From assembly GCA_037954665.1 (NCBI GenBank), contig JBBMOL010000228.1, positions 930,001 through 994,000 of the forward strand: a stretch of DNA of 64,000 nt. Direction: 5' to 3'. The notes beneath the pieces are model-generated. The model did no database searches. It saw only the letters and a program-made list of their open reading frames with translations, and had not been told where the DNA came from. Every line of letters begins with the position of its first letter. Within the stretch, counting starts at the first letter, position 1. Positions 1 to 10,721 of this stretch are shown in pieces. Made by a program: the position numbers and the translations under genes. The stretch is from Laguncularia racemosa (taxonomy: Eukaryota > Streptophyta > Magnoliopsida > Myrtales > Combretaceae).

Positions 1-1708
1 ACTAAAATAATTCTTTTATTGTAATATAACATTTATAAGAGATTTGAGTTTACCTTTATTGAAAAGTATATGTATTTAAATTTTATGATCATAATTTAAT
101 AAATATATGTATAGATTAACTCAAATTTCATATTATATGCTAACTTAATAAATTAATTAATTATATTAAACATTAAAATTTTTTAATTATCTGAATATTA
201 ACTTTTTTTAATCTTTTATATGATATTAATATATATTATTATTAAATAATTTAATACTACTCATATGAGATTACGTAAATATAATTTCCTAAAAAACAAA
301 AAATAGTTTAATCCGTAAATTAAACTGAAATTTTATGGTTTTAAAAAAAATAAAAAACCAAATCTTATGGCTCTATTTAAAACGATAAAAAACCAAATCT
401 CATTTTTATTGTTTGGTTTGATTCAGAACTAATATGATACATGTTCACTCCCATTGGACAGGCTCAAAATTACCATACGTGGACCATTAGTTCATTTTGC
501 TAGCCGGTTGAAATTGAAACCCAAAGGAAGCTTCCCGGTGCATGCCTAGCCCATTCTCCAAATTTCACTGCAATCGAACCCACTATTGCCCTTATAGGCT
601 TCTTATTTGGGCTCCTCATGACGACGACCAATTTTTAGAAAAGTAACGATAATCGCCCATTTAAGATTATGTTGCAGACATGACCCACTCATGGTCCTTT
701 GTTTTTCTTTTATCCAAAGGTGGCCCATTAAGTTAGCTCTGCTCCATAACAGTAATATTTCACTCCAATTAAATTAACTTTCCATAACTTTGTTAATTTG
801 ATTTCATCTGTTAATTCTTTGTTAAATTGTGACATTCCCCTGGAGGATAATTATAAAACATAATAGTGAAAGACATGTTGAGGTTTAATTTGTTAGGAAC
901 AAATGCGCATCAACAACAACACTAGCTTAAGAACTTTGCTTGTTGTTATGGGTAAGAATGAACCAAAAATTCATTCATGAATTGACAATTATTAATCCTA
1001 ATAAAGCCATTCAAATGCAATGGAAAAAAAAAAAAATCAACCACGCAAATTAATGCTAAAGACGTTTCCACTTTCATTGTTATATAAAGCGCTTAAGAAT
1101 CTGCACCTTTCAAATACATTTTCTTGTTGATGGTATTGAAATAATATCTAAATCAAATTTATTACTAGTTAATAGTGTTGAACTCAATATTTAATTAATT
1201 TTAATTCGATAATAGTCAATTCAAACTCAAATTTAAATTTTATAATATTTAACTTAATTAACTTACAAATTTATTCAAACTAGAGTGAATGGCAAATGTT
1301 AGCTGTGCTCATTGAGAAGGATGGGTCACCCCTGAAAGGCAGCTGCATTCATAGCAAAACCATGAGTCTTATTACTTCAAAGCAAATGATAACTCAATAT
1401 GTGAAGATCCATTGTTATATATAAATTATTATTATTAGCAATAAGTTTCTATACATAATTTTTGCCAATAATTAAATAGTTGGCCGGTCGAATATTCTCA
1501 GCAAGTATTGAGTCAATTGCTGTTTATCAAGAAGTCTCAATAGATGTTGTGTAATGTAACTGTAAACCTCATGGAATTCTTTTTCCCCCATCCGAGAGAA
1601 ATTATATGTCGGAAGTTAAGATGGGCTCCTCTACGATGGAAATTACCTATTAGCCTGATGAGACTTTTTAAATGTAAATCAGTTAAAACCCCATATTATG
1701 TCTAGATT
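1..1708. other. AT-rich intergenic region
   Basis: No open frame with recognisable protein motifs and no RNA gene is visible on either strand. The stretch is AT-rich with short A/T runs and a few moderately GC-richer patches around 430-720. It ends at the 5-bp target site of the retrotransposon that begins at 1709. Confidence 0.6.
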
Positions 1709-2260
1709 TGACGCAGCGAGTTAGTGTAGAAAGCTTAGAGAATCACTCAACGAATGAATCTCTCAAACAAACAATGGTTGCGCACAACCACTAAAGGCGA
1801 GAAGTCTCTCACGAAATGTATTTCAAGAATAAAATAAGACGTAACCTAACATCACTACAAAAAGGGTTATATACTCTCCTAAAATTATAAAAAGGAAAAG
1901 ACGAATCTGTGCGTACACGGTCTAAGGCACGGCCGTACTTCGACCCGTGTTGGACTCTGTGACATTTGTTATTCGATGCCCCTGGTTGAGACACGGCCGT
2001 GCTTCAGGCCGTGTTAGGCACTGTGGGGATTAGCTGTTCAATACCCCTACTCGAGACACGGCCGTGCTTCAGGCCGTGTTAGACACTGTGAGATCTTGTG
2101 GTTTGATATCCTTGCTCGAGACACGGCCGTGCTTCAAGCCGTGTTAGACACTGTGAGATCTTGTGGTTTGATACCCTTGCTCGAGACACGGCCGTGTTTC
2201 CGGCCGTGCGCAGAACCCGTGCTCCCAACCGTATGATCGCTTCTTGTATCCCCTCCATCA
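1709..2260 (-). repeat. 3' LTR of element A
   Basis: 552 bp, terminal TG and CA. It carries an array of 64-65-bp repeats and the last 127 bp of the pol reading frame, whose stop lies at 2134 inside the LTR. Confidence 0.95.
1927..2208. repeat. Hairpin-bearing 65-bp tandem repeats in the LTR of element A
   Basis: Five units with a period of 64-65 bp; the units share the landmark GGCCGT at 1931, 1995, 2060, 2125 and 2190. The central units contain an inverted repeat, ACACGGCC and GGCCGTGT, separated by about 8 nt, able to form an 8-bp hairpin in DNA or RNA. The first and last units are more diverged. The same array is in the other LTR at about 7055-7335. It is CpG-rich in an otherwise AT-rich element. 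Confidence 0.85.
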
Positions 2261-3576
2261 CTCTCTCCCACCAGAGAAGAACTCGACCCCGAGTTCTCTG
2301 TAGGATATAATGCCACATCGTCAGGGAAAAAGGGAAAGATATCAGTGACATTGAATGTCTTGGAAATGCCCATGGTGTTTGGTAAACCGACCACATAAGC
2401 ATTATCATTGATTGCCTGCACGATCTTATACGGACCATACTTTTTAGGTTGAAGCTTGCTGTATTTGCCAACAGGAAACCGTTCCTTGCGTAAGAATACC
2501 ATAACCTGATCACCCACTGAAAACACTTGTCGCCGGCGATGCTTGTCAGCTGCAACTTTGTACTTAGCATTAGATTGTTCAATTTTCGCCCGCACCTTAG
2601 ATGTAACCTGCTGCCAACTATCCGCTAGGTTCTTAGCTGCTGTGTGAGACGCCGTATCCCTTGGAAGCTTGATCAAATCCACAGCATGGTTAGGAGTATT
2701 GGTATAGACAATAGAGAATGGAGACTTGCCTGTTGTCCTATGAACGGCACTGTTATAAGCAAACTCTGCCTGAGCTAATGCCACATCCCATTGCTTAGGC
2801 TTCTCACCGCATATACTTCTAATTAGATTGCCCAAGGTGCGATTTGTAGCTTCTGTCTGGCCATCCGTCTGTGGATGAGCCGTGCTGCTATAGTTCAGTG
2901 AGGAGTCAAACAGCATCCACAAGGTTCGCCAGAAATGACTCAGGAATTTGCTATCCCGATCTGAAGTAATAGACTTAGGCACCCCATGGAGGCGTACCAC
3001 TTCTTTAAAGAACAACTTGGCAATGACCTGAGCATCAGCAACCTTCCGACATGGGATAAAATGTGTCATCTTAGAGAACCTGTCAACCACAACAAAAACG
3101 GAATCAACACCCCGTTGGGTACGAGGCAATCCCAGGACAAAATCCATGGACAAATCCTCCCATATGTTCTCAGGAACGGGGAGTGGGGTGTAGAGGCCTG
3201 TGTTTTGGGCCTGACCCTTAGAGGTCTAGCATATATAACACCGTTGCACAATCCTCCCAACGTCACGCCTCAAGTGTGGCCAGTAGTATCGAGTGCTGAC
3301 TGCTGCAATGGTCTTGTCTCTGCCTAGATGACCTGCCAATCCACCACCATGCAAATCACGGATCAGCTTCTCCCTCAGAGAAGACTCTGGAATACAAAGC
3401 TGATTTCCTTTCATGAGGAACCCATCATAAATATGGAAATCACTGCTAGGTTGTTTGTCCCGACACAACGCCCACGCATCCTTAAAATCGTTATCACTTA
3501 CGTATAGATCTTTCATATGCTCAAATCCCATCACTTCAGTGTGAAGTGTCACCAACAAACTGGCTCGCCTACTCAA
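2134..3576 (-). pseudogene. Integrase part of element A
   Basis: The H-x3-H-x~30-C-x2-C zinc finger lies around 3240-3350 and ends at CYIC, where the TAG at 3226 falls. The catalytic core follows (SMDFVLGLP near 3140; the later DSKFLSHFW and HPQTDGQTEATNRTL blocks are clear). The C-terminal part has the KYGPYKI and NDNAYVV motifs and a FNVTDIFPFFPDD end. The last about 40 codons run over the polypurine tract and into the 3' LTR, so the C-terminal tail is encoded by the LTR hairpin repeats. Confidence 0.92.
2261..2272 (-). other. Polypurine tract of element A
   Basis: On the minus strand the bases just before the 3' LTR read GGTGGGAGAGAG, the expected plus-strand primer next to a 3' LTR. The tract lies within the pol reading frame. 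Confidence 0.75.
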
Positions 3577-4746
3577 AGCATCTGCGACTTTGTTGTAGAC
3601 TCCCGATTTATGTTTGAGTTTAAACGGGAACTTCTATAAAAATTGAATCCACCGTGCATGCATGTCCTTACTAATCCTGGTCTGATTATTCAAGTGCTTA
3701 AGAGCATCACAGTCGGAGTATAGCACGAATTCCTTGCCCACTAGGTAATGTTCCCAGGTCCTCAAAGCACGCACCACCGAATAAAATTCTTTGTCATAAG
3801 TGGACCAATTCCGCCTAGACTCGCATAACTTCTCGCTGAAAAAGGCAATGGGCTTCCTTTCCTGAGATAGCACCGCTCCTATTCCCACCCCACTTGCATC
3901 ACAATCGACTTCAAACAATTTATCAAAGTCAGGTAATGCAAGGACTGGAGCATTGCACAACTTTTCTTTTAACAGCCCGAAACTACTTTCAGCTTCATCA
4001 CTCCACTGGAACTTCCCTTTCTTCAGGCACTCGGTCATAGGTGCAGCAAGGGTGCTGAAGTGATGAATAAACCTTCTATAGAAGCTCGCTAGTTCCAAAA
4101 AACTCCTCAAAGCACTTACGGTGTTGGGAATGGGCCATTCCCTAATAGCTTTTACTTTCTCATCATACACGGTAATTCCATCACCACTAACGACAAAACC
4201 CAAAAACAACAATCTCCTAGAGAGGAATACACACTTCTTGAGATTCACAAAGAGCTTGTTCTCCCTCAGAACATTTAACACTTCCCTCACATGATCGATG
4301 TGTTCCTTCTCAGTTTTGCTATAGATCAGGATATCATCAAAGTAAACTACGACTAACCGAGCAGAAAAGGGTCTAAGTACTTGATTCATAATACGCATGA
4401 AGGTGCTTGGGGCGTTACTGAGGCCAAAAGGCATGACCATCCATTCATATAGGCCTTCCTTAGTTTTAAAGGCCGTCTTCCACTCATCTCCTGGTCAGAT
4501 CCGAATCTGATGGTAACCACTTCTCAGATCGATCTTGGAAAAGAATTTGGCCCCACTCAAGCAATCTAGCATGTCTTCCAGCCTTGGTATCGGGAATTTA
4601 TAGCCGATGGTAATTTTGTTGATTGCTTTGCTGTCGACACACATGCGCCAACTACCATCTTTCTTTGGGGTCAGCAAAGCAGGCACTGCGCAAGGGCTCA
4701 TACTCTCCCTAATGAATCCCTTCTGGAGTAGTTCTTGCACCTTTCC
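3577..4746 (-). pseudogene. Reverse transcriptase and RNase H part of element A
   Basis: RT begins with the conserved PHYRMSPKE block just upstream (about 4760-4800) and continues through SGYHQIRI, MPFGLSNAP and the catalytic YFDDIL (about 4331-4348). RNase H follows, with the DASGVGIGAVL and YSDCDALK signatures. The stops at 4495 and 3634 split the region into three pieces in the same frame. Family members have the same domain order. Nothing is missing apart from the stop codons. Confidence 0.92.
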
Positions 4747-4749
4747 CTA

Positions 4750-6801
4750 CAATATTTCCGTCTCCTTTGGGCTCATCCTATAATGTGGAAGATTAGGTAG
4801 GCTAGCTCCTGGAATCAAATCAATATGATGTTGGATATCCCTCATGGGAGGTAATCCATCGGGTAGCTCCTCAGATGTTATTTCCCTAAACTCCTCCAGT
4901 AGCGCCTTCACACTGTCTGGCAACTCCTGGTCACTACTCTGATCTTCCTCCACAAACATCACCTGTCGAACAACTAATGCATGGATTGTATGTGTCTCCT
5001 TAATTGCTTCCCCCATCCTCCTCTCAGATTGGGTGATAGTGAGGAAAGAACGCCCCTCCGTTTTAGAAGTTTTAAGGCGGTGAGATGTTTTAAGAGGTAG
5101 GAGAGTGAACTTTACCCCATCCTTCTCTAACCGATAAAAATTCTCCCTTCCTTCGTGTTTGGCATCAACATCAAATTGCCAAGGTCTCCCAAACAGAAGG
5201 TGGCATGCGTCCATGTCCACGACATCACAATAGACCTCATCTCTATACTTCCCTATAGAGAAAGGTACTCTGCATCGCTCGGTGACTTCTATTTTCTCAG
5301 CCGCTTTAATCCACCCAATGGTATATGGATTCAGGTGTTTTTCAATCGTCAAATTCAATACTCTCACCGTTTCCCTACCAATGATATTCTCGCAACTCCC
5401 GCTATCCACTATCAAGTCAAACACCCTACCATCAACAGTACATCTAGTCCAGAACAACTGATGTCTTTGGGACTTCTCATCACACTTCAGTGCCAACATC
5501 AACTTCCTAATGACATATGTTTCCTCATCATCTCCATAACCATCATCACTATAAAGCTCATCCCCTCCATCCGGTTCACAGCACACCTCCTCATCCTCCT
5601 CTCTATTAATAACATTAATTGGTCTCCTACTAGGGCACTCATTGGAACGATGACCCGGTTGGTTGCACCTATAGCACTTTCCCATAACTGGTTTAGCATA
5701 GGGATTGTTTTGCTTAGGTGCTTCCCTATTTTCCAGTGGTCTCCTACTCGTTCCCCTTTCTTCTCTCTTCTCATTGCTTCCGCCTAGAGCTTCCAGGACA
5801 GCCTTCCCTCTATCCGTACCTACGGTACTGAATCCTTCGTTCTTAAACCTTCGGTTACCTCCATCAAACCTACTGGTCTTTTCTTGTAGCATTATCTCTG
5901 CTCGAAGGGCCATGTTTTTCACCTCATTGACGTTGCGCAAAACATGAACCCCTATCTTCTCCTTAATTTGCAGCCTCAGTCCATCCAGGTATCTAGCCAC
6001 CTGCTGTCCTTCGCTTTCCCTAAGGTCGTTTCTCTCAGCCAACCTCATGAACTCCGCCGTATATTCATACACTGTTCTCGGGTCTTGTCTACACTTCTGG
6101 TATTGTTGGAACAATATTTGTTCGTAATCAGGAGGCAGGAAATCCCTTTGGATCAATTGCTTCATTCTATACCACGTCTGCACCGGTTTCTTTCCTTCTC
6201 TATATCGCCTATTCTGCAATCTCTCCCACCAGGCCGAAGCCCCTCCTTTCAATCTACATGCCACTAACCTCACCCTACGATTCTCCGGCACCTCCATATA
6301 ATCAAAGAAACAATCCACTTCTGCCAGCCAATCTATTAAATCCTCGATGTTCAAATTACCGTTAAAAGAAGGTATATCTACCTTTAATTTGAATTCGTTG
6401 GTGTCTCCCTGATCGTAGCCCTGGCGATTCCGGCCATAACCACCTCCACCGTATCCTCTCCGCCGTGGTTGCGGGTTTCCGGCCAGCCAATCCTCTTCCT
6501 CCTCAAAATCCACATCATACTCTTGGACTCTTCAATTCGCAGCGATAGGTCTGTTGATCGGAACGCCAAGAGCAGGGTTTGCCCCGGGTCGTACTCCCCT
6601 AACGTCTCTATCCCTGTTTGTATTGGTTCCCATTGCGTCAAAACGCTCCACCAGATCATCAAAACGCTGTTCGAAGCGTCGGAGTCTCTGATCCATGGTA
6701 TCCAACACTACCCTTTGAGCCTGCACTTCGGTTTGCAGAGTTTCCACATCCCGAGCAACGTCCGGAACGTGACCGCCTCCTAAACTTCCGTCACCTGACA
6801 T
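4750..6801 (-). pseudogene. gag and protease part of element A
   Basis: The N-terminal 90 residues (6801-6535) form a predicted coiled-coil-like stretch rich in Q, R, D and E. After the stop at 6532 comes an acidic segment and a retrotransposon gag domain (WWERLQ near 6230, then repeated leucine/arginine patterns). The nucleic-acid-binding zinc knuckle is C-x2-C-x4-H-x4-C (CYRCNQPGHRSNEC, about 5635-5676). An aspartic protease active site, DSG within VDSGSC, lies at about 5398-5412, followed by LLFGRPW near 5190. The segment ends at the TAG at 4747, at the beginning of the RT region. Confidence 0.9.
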
Positions 6802-6821
6802 CTCCACAGGAAATTTTCCTT

Positions 6822-6833
6822 GCTCTGATACCA
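6822..6833 (-). other. Primer binding site of element A (tRNA-iMet type)
   Basis: On the minus strand, two bases after the 5' LTR, the sequence is TGGTATCAGAGC, complementary to the 3' end of plant initiator methionine tRNA. Confidence 0.9.
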
Positions 6834-6835
6834 AC

Positions 6836-7387
6836 TGACGCAGCGAGTTAGCATAGAAAGCTTAGAGAATCACTCAACGAATGAATCTCTCAAACAAACA
6901 ATGGTTGCGCACAACCACTAAAGGCGAGAAGTCTCTCACGAAATGTATTTCAAGAATAAAATAAGACGTAACCCTAACATCACTACAAAAAGGTTTATAT
7001 ACTCTCCTAAAATTATAAAAAGGAATAGACGAATCTGCGCGTACACGGTCTAAGGCACGGCCGTGCTTCGACCCATGTTGGACTCGTGACATTTGTTATT
7101 CGATGCCCCTAGTTGAGACACGGTCGTGCTTCAGGCCGTGTTAGGCACTGTGGGGATTAGCTGTTCAATACCCTTACTCGAGACACGGCCGTGCTTCAGG
7201 CCGTGTTAGACACTATGAAATCTTGTGGTTTGATATCCTTGCTCGAGACACGGCCGTGCTTCAAGCCGTGTTAGACACTGTGAGATCTTGCGGTTTGATA
7301 CCCTTGCTCGAGACACGGCCGTGTTTCCGGCCGTGCGCAAAACCCGTGCTCCCAACCGTATGATCGCTTCTTATATCCCCTCCATCA
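6836..7387 (-). repeat. 5' LTR of element A
   Basis: 552 bp, plus-strand TG...CA, partner of 1709-2260. Contains the hairpin repeat array at about 7055-7335. The 5-mer after it (GGATT) matches AGATT before the other LTR at four of five positions. Confidence 0.95.
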
Positions 7388-8116
7388 GGATTTTATTTTA
7401 AAGTATATAATTTCTCTTACATAAAATAATAGATTTACTTAAAAATATATTATAATTAATATTTTAATAATTTATATTCATAGATTATTATAAACACAAC
7501 ACAAATACTATTGCTTAATTGTTATATATATATATACATATATTAGGGGTAAGTGGGTAACTTGTACATGATACCCACTTTTACCTTACTCATCTGGGTA
7601 AATTCTAAGTAAGTATTAAAAGTCATAAAATATATTTTGAGTATAGATTTTTCATAACTTTCTCTCACAAGGTAAGTATGGATATATGATTTTTCCATTA
7701 TGTACCCACACTAAAACCTATACTCTAAGGCATACATAGTACAAATTTCAAGATATTTTGCATCTTCCCTATAAAAAAAGTTAAATAATATTAATAAATG
7801 AAAATATTATATTTTTCAAGTGATAAATATTTTAATAAAAAAATAATAATAATCCAAGCTCATAAGTTAATAAGTCTAAATAGCTAAATCTTATACCGCC
7901 TCTCTCTCTTTAAATTTTCTATTATTTTCTTTCATTCTTTCTCATTTGCCAATTAGTAAAATCACATAAACTTTAAATAATGACAATACGAAATTTTACT
8001 TCTTCTTTTTTTAATTTTATAGATTTTGTTTCATGTTCAATAGGTTTTGTATATGAAACACTTTTAATATGATATTATTATATATAGTTTTGAAAACTCT
8101 TGTCATTATCGTATTA
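7388..8116. other. AT-rich spacer
   Basis: No gene seen. A short inverted repeat (AAGTGGGTA and TACCCACTT around a 12-nt loop) lies near 7549-7580; it could be a remnant of a small transposon. The target site of element C (TATTA) is 8112-8116. Confidence 0.5.
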
Positions 8117-9429
8117 TGATAGAGCTTAATTGCAAATATTTTATTAGATAATTTTTATAATGTTTTTATGAAGTAAATGGGTGCTATGAACAATTTTGAT
8201 GCTTTATTGAGTATGTTTTGATTTTCAAGGGAAAAAGAGTTAATTTGAAGAATGGGAAAGAAATTAGACCAAGTTTTATGCAATTTGGAGAAAAAGAAAA
8301 AAGATATGAAGCTCAAAAGAAGTTCATGCCCAAGAGCATAGCCCATGATCTTCAACTGTAAAGAAAAAGAGAATGAATAAGTGAAGATGAGAGGCTCCCA
8401 ATTAGCATCACAACAACGATCCTACTAGTGAACATGCAGAGATTCATTAAATATGCATTTCAAAGTTGAAGAATACATGGTCTACTTCACAGTTGTGATA
8501 ATGTTAAAGGTTAAAAATTTCACATTATTATTTAAAGCTTTTCAAGAAAAGAGACGGGCAACTTTGGCATTCATCAAGAGGACAAATTAGGTTTTTTGAA
8601 GAGCAACTATAAGTTAGAAGAGCATAGATCTAGCAAGTTTAATAAAGAGTTTTATCATGAATTTTATTTTCTTGTTTTATTTATTATTATCATTATTATT
8701 AGTTGGTTAGTTATTTGCCATTGAAACTATAGGAACTATGTGATTCAATTCCTATTTCTTATTATTCAGTTCTATGATTCATAGTTCATTGTGATCCAGT
8801 TATGTGTACTTTATTTTTTATAAACTAATATATCTAGAGTATTAATTTATATTATTTGATTTCATATATAGAGATTGAAAGATCTTATATGTGAATAAAT
8901 CTATATAATGGGAAGGAGTTATATGCACCCTTAGAAATAGGATAATGTAAATCCTCTATATTAGGGTTAAACCTAATAGTAGAATTCATAAAACAATAAA
9001 TGCGACTTGTAGGATTTTAATTCAAAAGAAGTTCCAATTAATCAATAGAAAGTTAGGAATTAATAGACTTAAGAGAGTTATTAATTTAATTTAGGAATTT
9101 TTATGATCCAATGAAATTGAGATAAGACTGATGAAATAAACTATATAGTTATCTTAAGGAATTCAATGTTTGTGTATTTAATTTTATATTCTTTTATGTT
9201 TTAATTATCTTTAATTGTTAGTTTAGTTTAGTTTTAATTTAATTTTATTACTTTTAATTTATGAACTCTAATTTGAAGGTTAGATAATAAAAAGAAAGGG
9301 GTACTAGTAATTTAATTATCTTTGTAAATTCGACCTGGTCTCACCAGTATATATTACATACATGACTTAGTGTACTTACTAGTATAAATATGCTTTATTT
9401 TAAAATAGAGAATAAATTTATAAGTATTA
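8117..9429 (+). repeat. 5' LTR of element C
   Basis: 1,313 bp. It starts TGATAGAG and ends TTA where its partner ends TCA. Two blocks match the 3' LTR: about 8117-8515 and about 9287-9429 (both contain the TATATATT-ATACATGACTTAGT signature near the end). The middle 780 bp is absent from the 3' copy. Confidence 0.75.
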
Positions 9430-9435
9430 AGTTTT

Positions 9436-9453
9436 TAACACCATTACTGAGGA
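9436..9453 (+). other. Decayed primer binding site of element C (tRNA-Asp type)
   Basis: Reads TAACACCATTACTGAGGA, compared with TGGCGCCATTGCCGGGGA, the usual Athila/Tat primer site. All six differences are G-to-A or C-to-T. Confidence 0.6.
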
Positions 9454-9571
9454 TATTAATACTAGGAAAACTTGAGTATTTTATTAGTCTAATTATTGTT
9501 TTATTTTTGTTTATTCTTGTCATTCTTTTTAATTATTCGAGTTGCTATTAATTGCATATTTTCTTCAGTTT

Positions 9572-9845
9572 ATGCCTAAGGGAAGGCAAAGAAATAGTTA
9601 AAGATTTGACATGTTAGCCCTTGAACCTAAAGATGAACATTCTACAATCATGGTAAACAATGGCAATGAATAAGAGAAGAGAAGAATATCCAACTATTCT
9701 TGACCCTTACTTGTTGGAATGAATTCTAGCATTGTCAGGCCAATTGTTGCCACAATCAATTTTGAGATCAAGCTAAACATCATCCAGATGATGCAACAAA
9801 ATGTGCAATTTGATAGGTTATCGAATGAGAATCTAAATGCCTACA
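9572..9845 (+). pseudogene. gag of element C, N-terminal part
   Basis: Begins MPKGRQRN at 9572, contains stops, and continues through a well-conserved stretch from 9719 (SSIVRP, NFEIK, IIQMMQQN) typical of Athila/Tat gag N-termini. It is cut at 9845, where element B starts. The reading continues at 26125, after the 3' LTR of B, so the two parts were one gene before the insertion. Confidence 0.75.
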
Positions 9846-10704
9846 TGATGGGGATCTACCCTGCAATCCCGATAGTCAGGGAACCCGATTTGGATAATGA
9901 TCTAAATCACTCACATGTATCCATTTTTCTTTATCTAATAATGTTTGAGTTGTAATATAGCAGGTACATTGATTAGTCTTTATGGAATGCCACATGACCT
10001 ATATTGTTAATCAAATTGGGAACATCATCGGACTCACATCCATTGGCCCACTATGATTACAAGTGACTTAAAGAACTGGCTCTTTGATTACCATCTTTGT
10101 ATTTGTTATTTTTCTTTGAACTGGTTACTTTGTAATCATTTTGGGACATTTTTATTTGCTTGTATTTGTTGAATTAAGACCGGCCACATTAGTAGCATAG
10201 ACGTAAATATTTAAACATTTTAACCTTAATTGGAGCAAGTATAAATACTTGCTAAAGTAGGGTTTGTAAGGGCTACTTAAATCATATTTTTCATAATTGA
10301 ACCGTGAGGGTTACCTCCTTTTCACATACACTTATCATTTCTTGAGTGAAGTATGACGAGTGGGATTTGATTTTTGTTGTGTGTAACATCAACAGCATCA
10401 AATCCATCCTAATTCCCTACTAGTGAGTCATATTTGGTGATGACTTAGTTTGTCTTTTTAATGTAACATTCACACAATTTTTAGGGTTTGATTTAATTTG
10501 ATTTCATATCCTTTTGATTGTGCTTAATGTGATCCATTTCGGAAATTTCAAATTGTGAATTGTAAATCTCATTGTTACTTGCGTGATTATCATTTGACAT
10601 TTAAGGGGTTTGGAGTTTGTTGAATTCACACCATTTTGGGAGATTTGTTTAATTGATCTTTTAATTAATTTCATGAGATTGAATTTGATCTATTAAACAC
10701 ATCA
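9846..10704 (+). repeat. 5' LTR of element B
   Basis: 859 bp, TG...CA. It contains a TATA-like TATAAATA at about 10240-10247, a likely promoter for the element transcript. It is related along most of its length to the longer LTR of element D. Confidence 0.85.
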
Positions 10705-10709
10705 TCTTT

Positions 10710-10721
10710 TGGTATTAGAGC
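10710..10721 (+). other. Primer binding site of element B
   Basis: TGGTATTAGAGC, one C-to-T change from the tRNA-iMet site TGGTATCAGAGC, five bases after the 5' LTR. Confidence 0.75.

Larger units (their letters stand above)
2134..6801 (-). pseudogene. gag-pol polyprotein of element A, five in-frame stops
   Basis: One reading frame runs from an ATG at 6801 to a stop at 2134 with no frameshift in 4.7 kb. It is broken only by stop codons at 6532-6534 (TGA), 4747-4749 (TAG), 4495-4497 (TGA), 3634-3636 (TAG) and 3226-3228 (TAG). The frame can be extended upstream to 6834, but that part is the primer site, so I place the start at the ATG. Order: gag with a CCHC knuckle, aspartic protease (DSG), RT (YFDD), RNase H, integrase zinc finger and core. 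The pieces between the stops keep family-conserved sequence, so this was a working single-frame polyprotein until recently. Each stop is explained by one C-to-T change. The copy is dead unless stops are read through. Confidence 0.92.
1709..7387 (-). mobile_element. Ty3/gypsy LTR retrotransposon (element A), full length
   Basis: A complete element of 5.68 kb read on the minus strand. Two 552-bp LTRs (6836-7387 is the 5' LTR, 1709-2260 the 3' LTR) start TG and end CA on the plus strand. By eye they differ at about 17 positions (about 3%), so the insertion is fairly recent. Flanking 5-mers are AGATT (1704-1708) and GGATT (7388-7392), a target duplication with one mismatch. The primer site matches initiator Met tRNA and a purine tract precedes the 3' LTR. 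Gene order gag, protease, RT, RNase H, integrase is that of Ty3/gypsy. I see no clear chromodomain after integrase, so the lineage within Ty3/gypsy is left open. Confidence 0.95.

Noticed and set aside
1927..2208. Regular repeats with spacers, CRISPR-like at first sight
   Set aside because: The units are full tandem repeats inside an LTR in a plant genome; there are no unique spacers and no cas genes.
1809..2582. Open frames in the LTR and integrase region of element A in other frames
   Set aside because: Shadows of the gag-pol frame and of the 65-bp repeats.
5155..6267. Plus-strand open frames opposite gag of element A
   Set aside because: Antisense to a clear gag-protease; no motifs.
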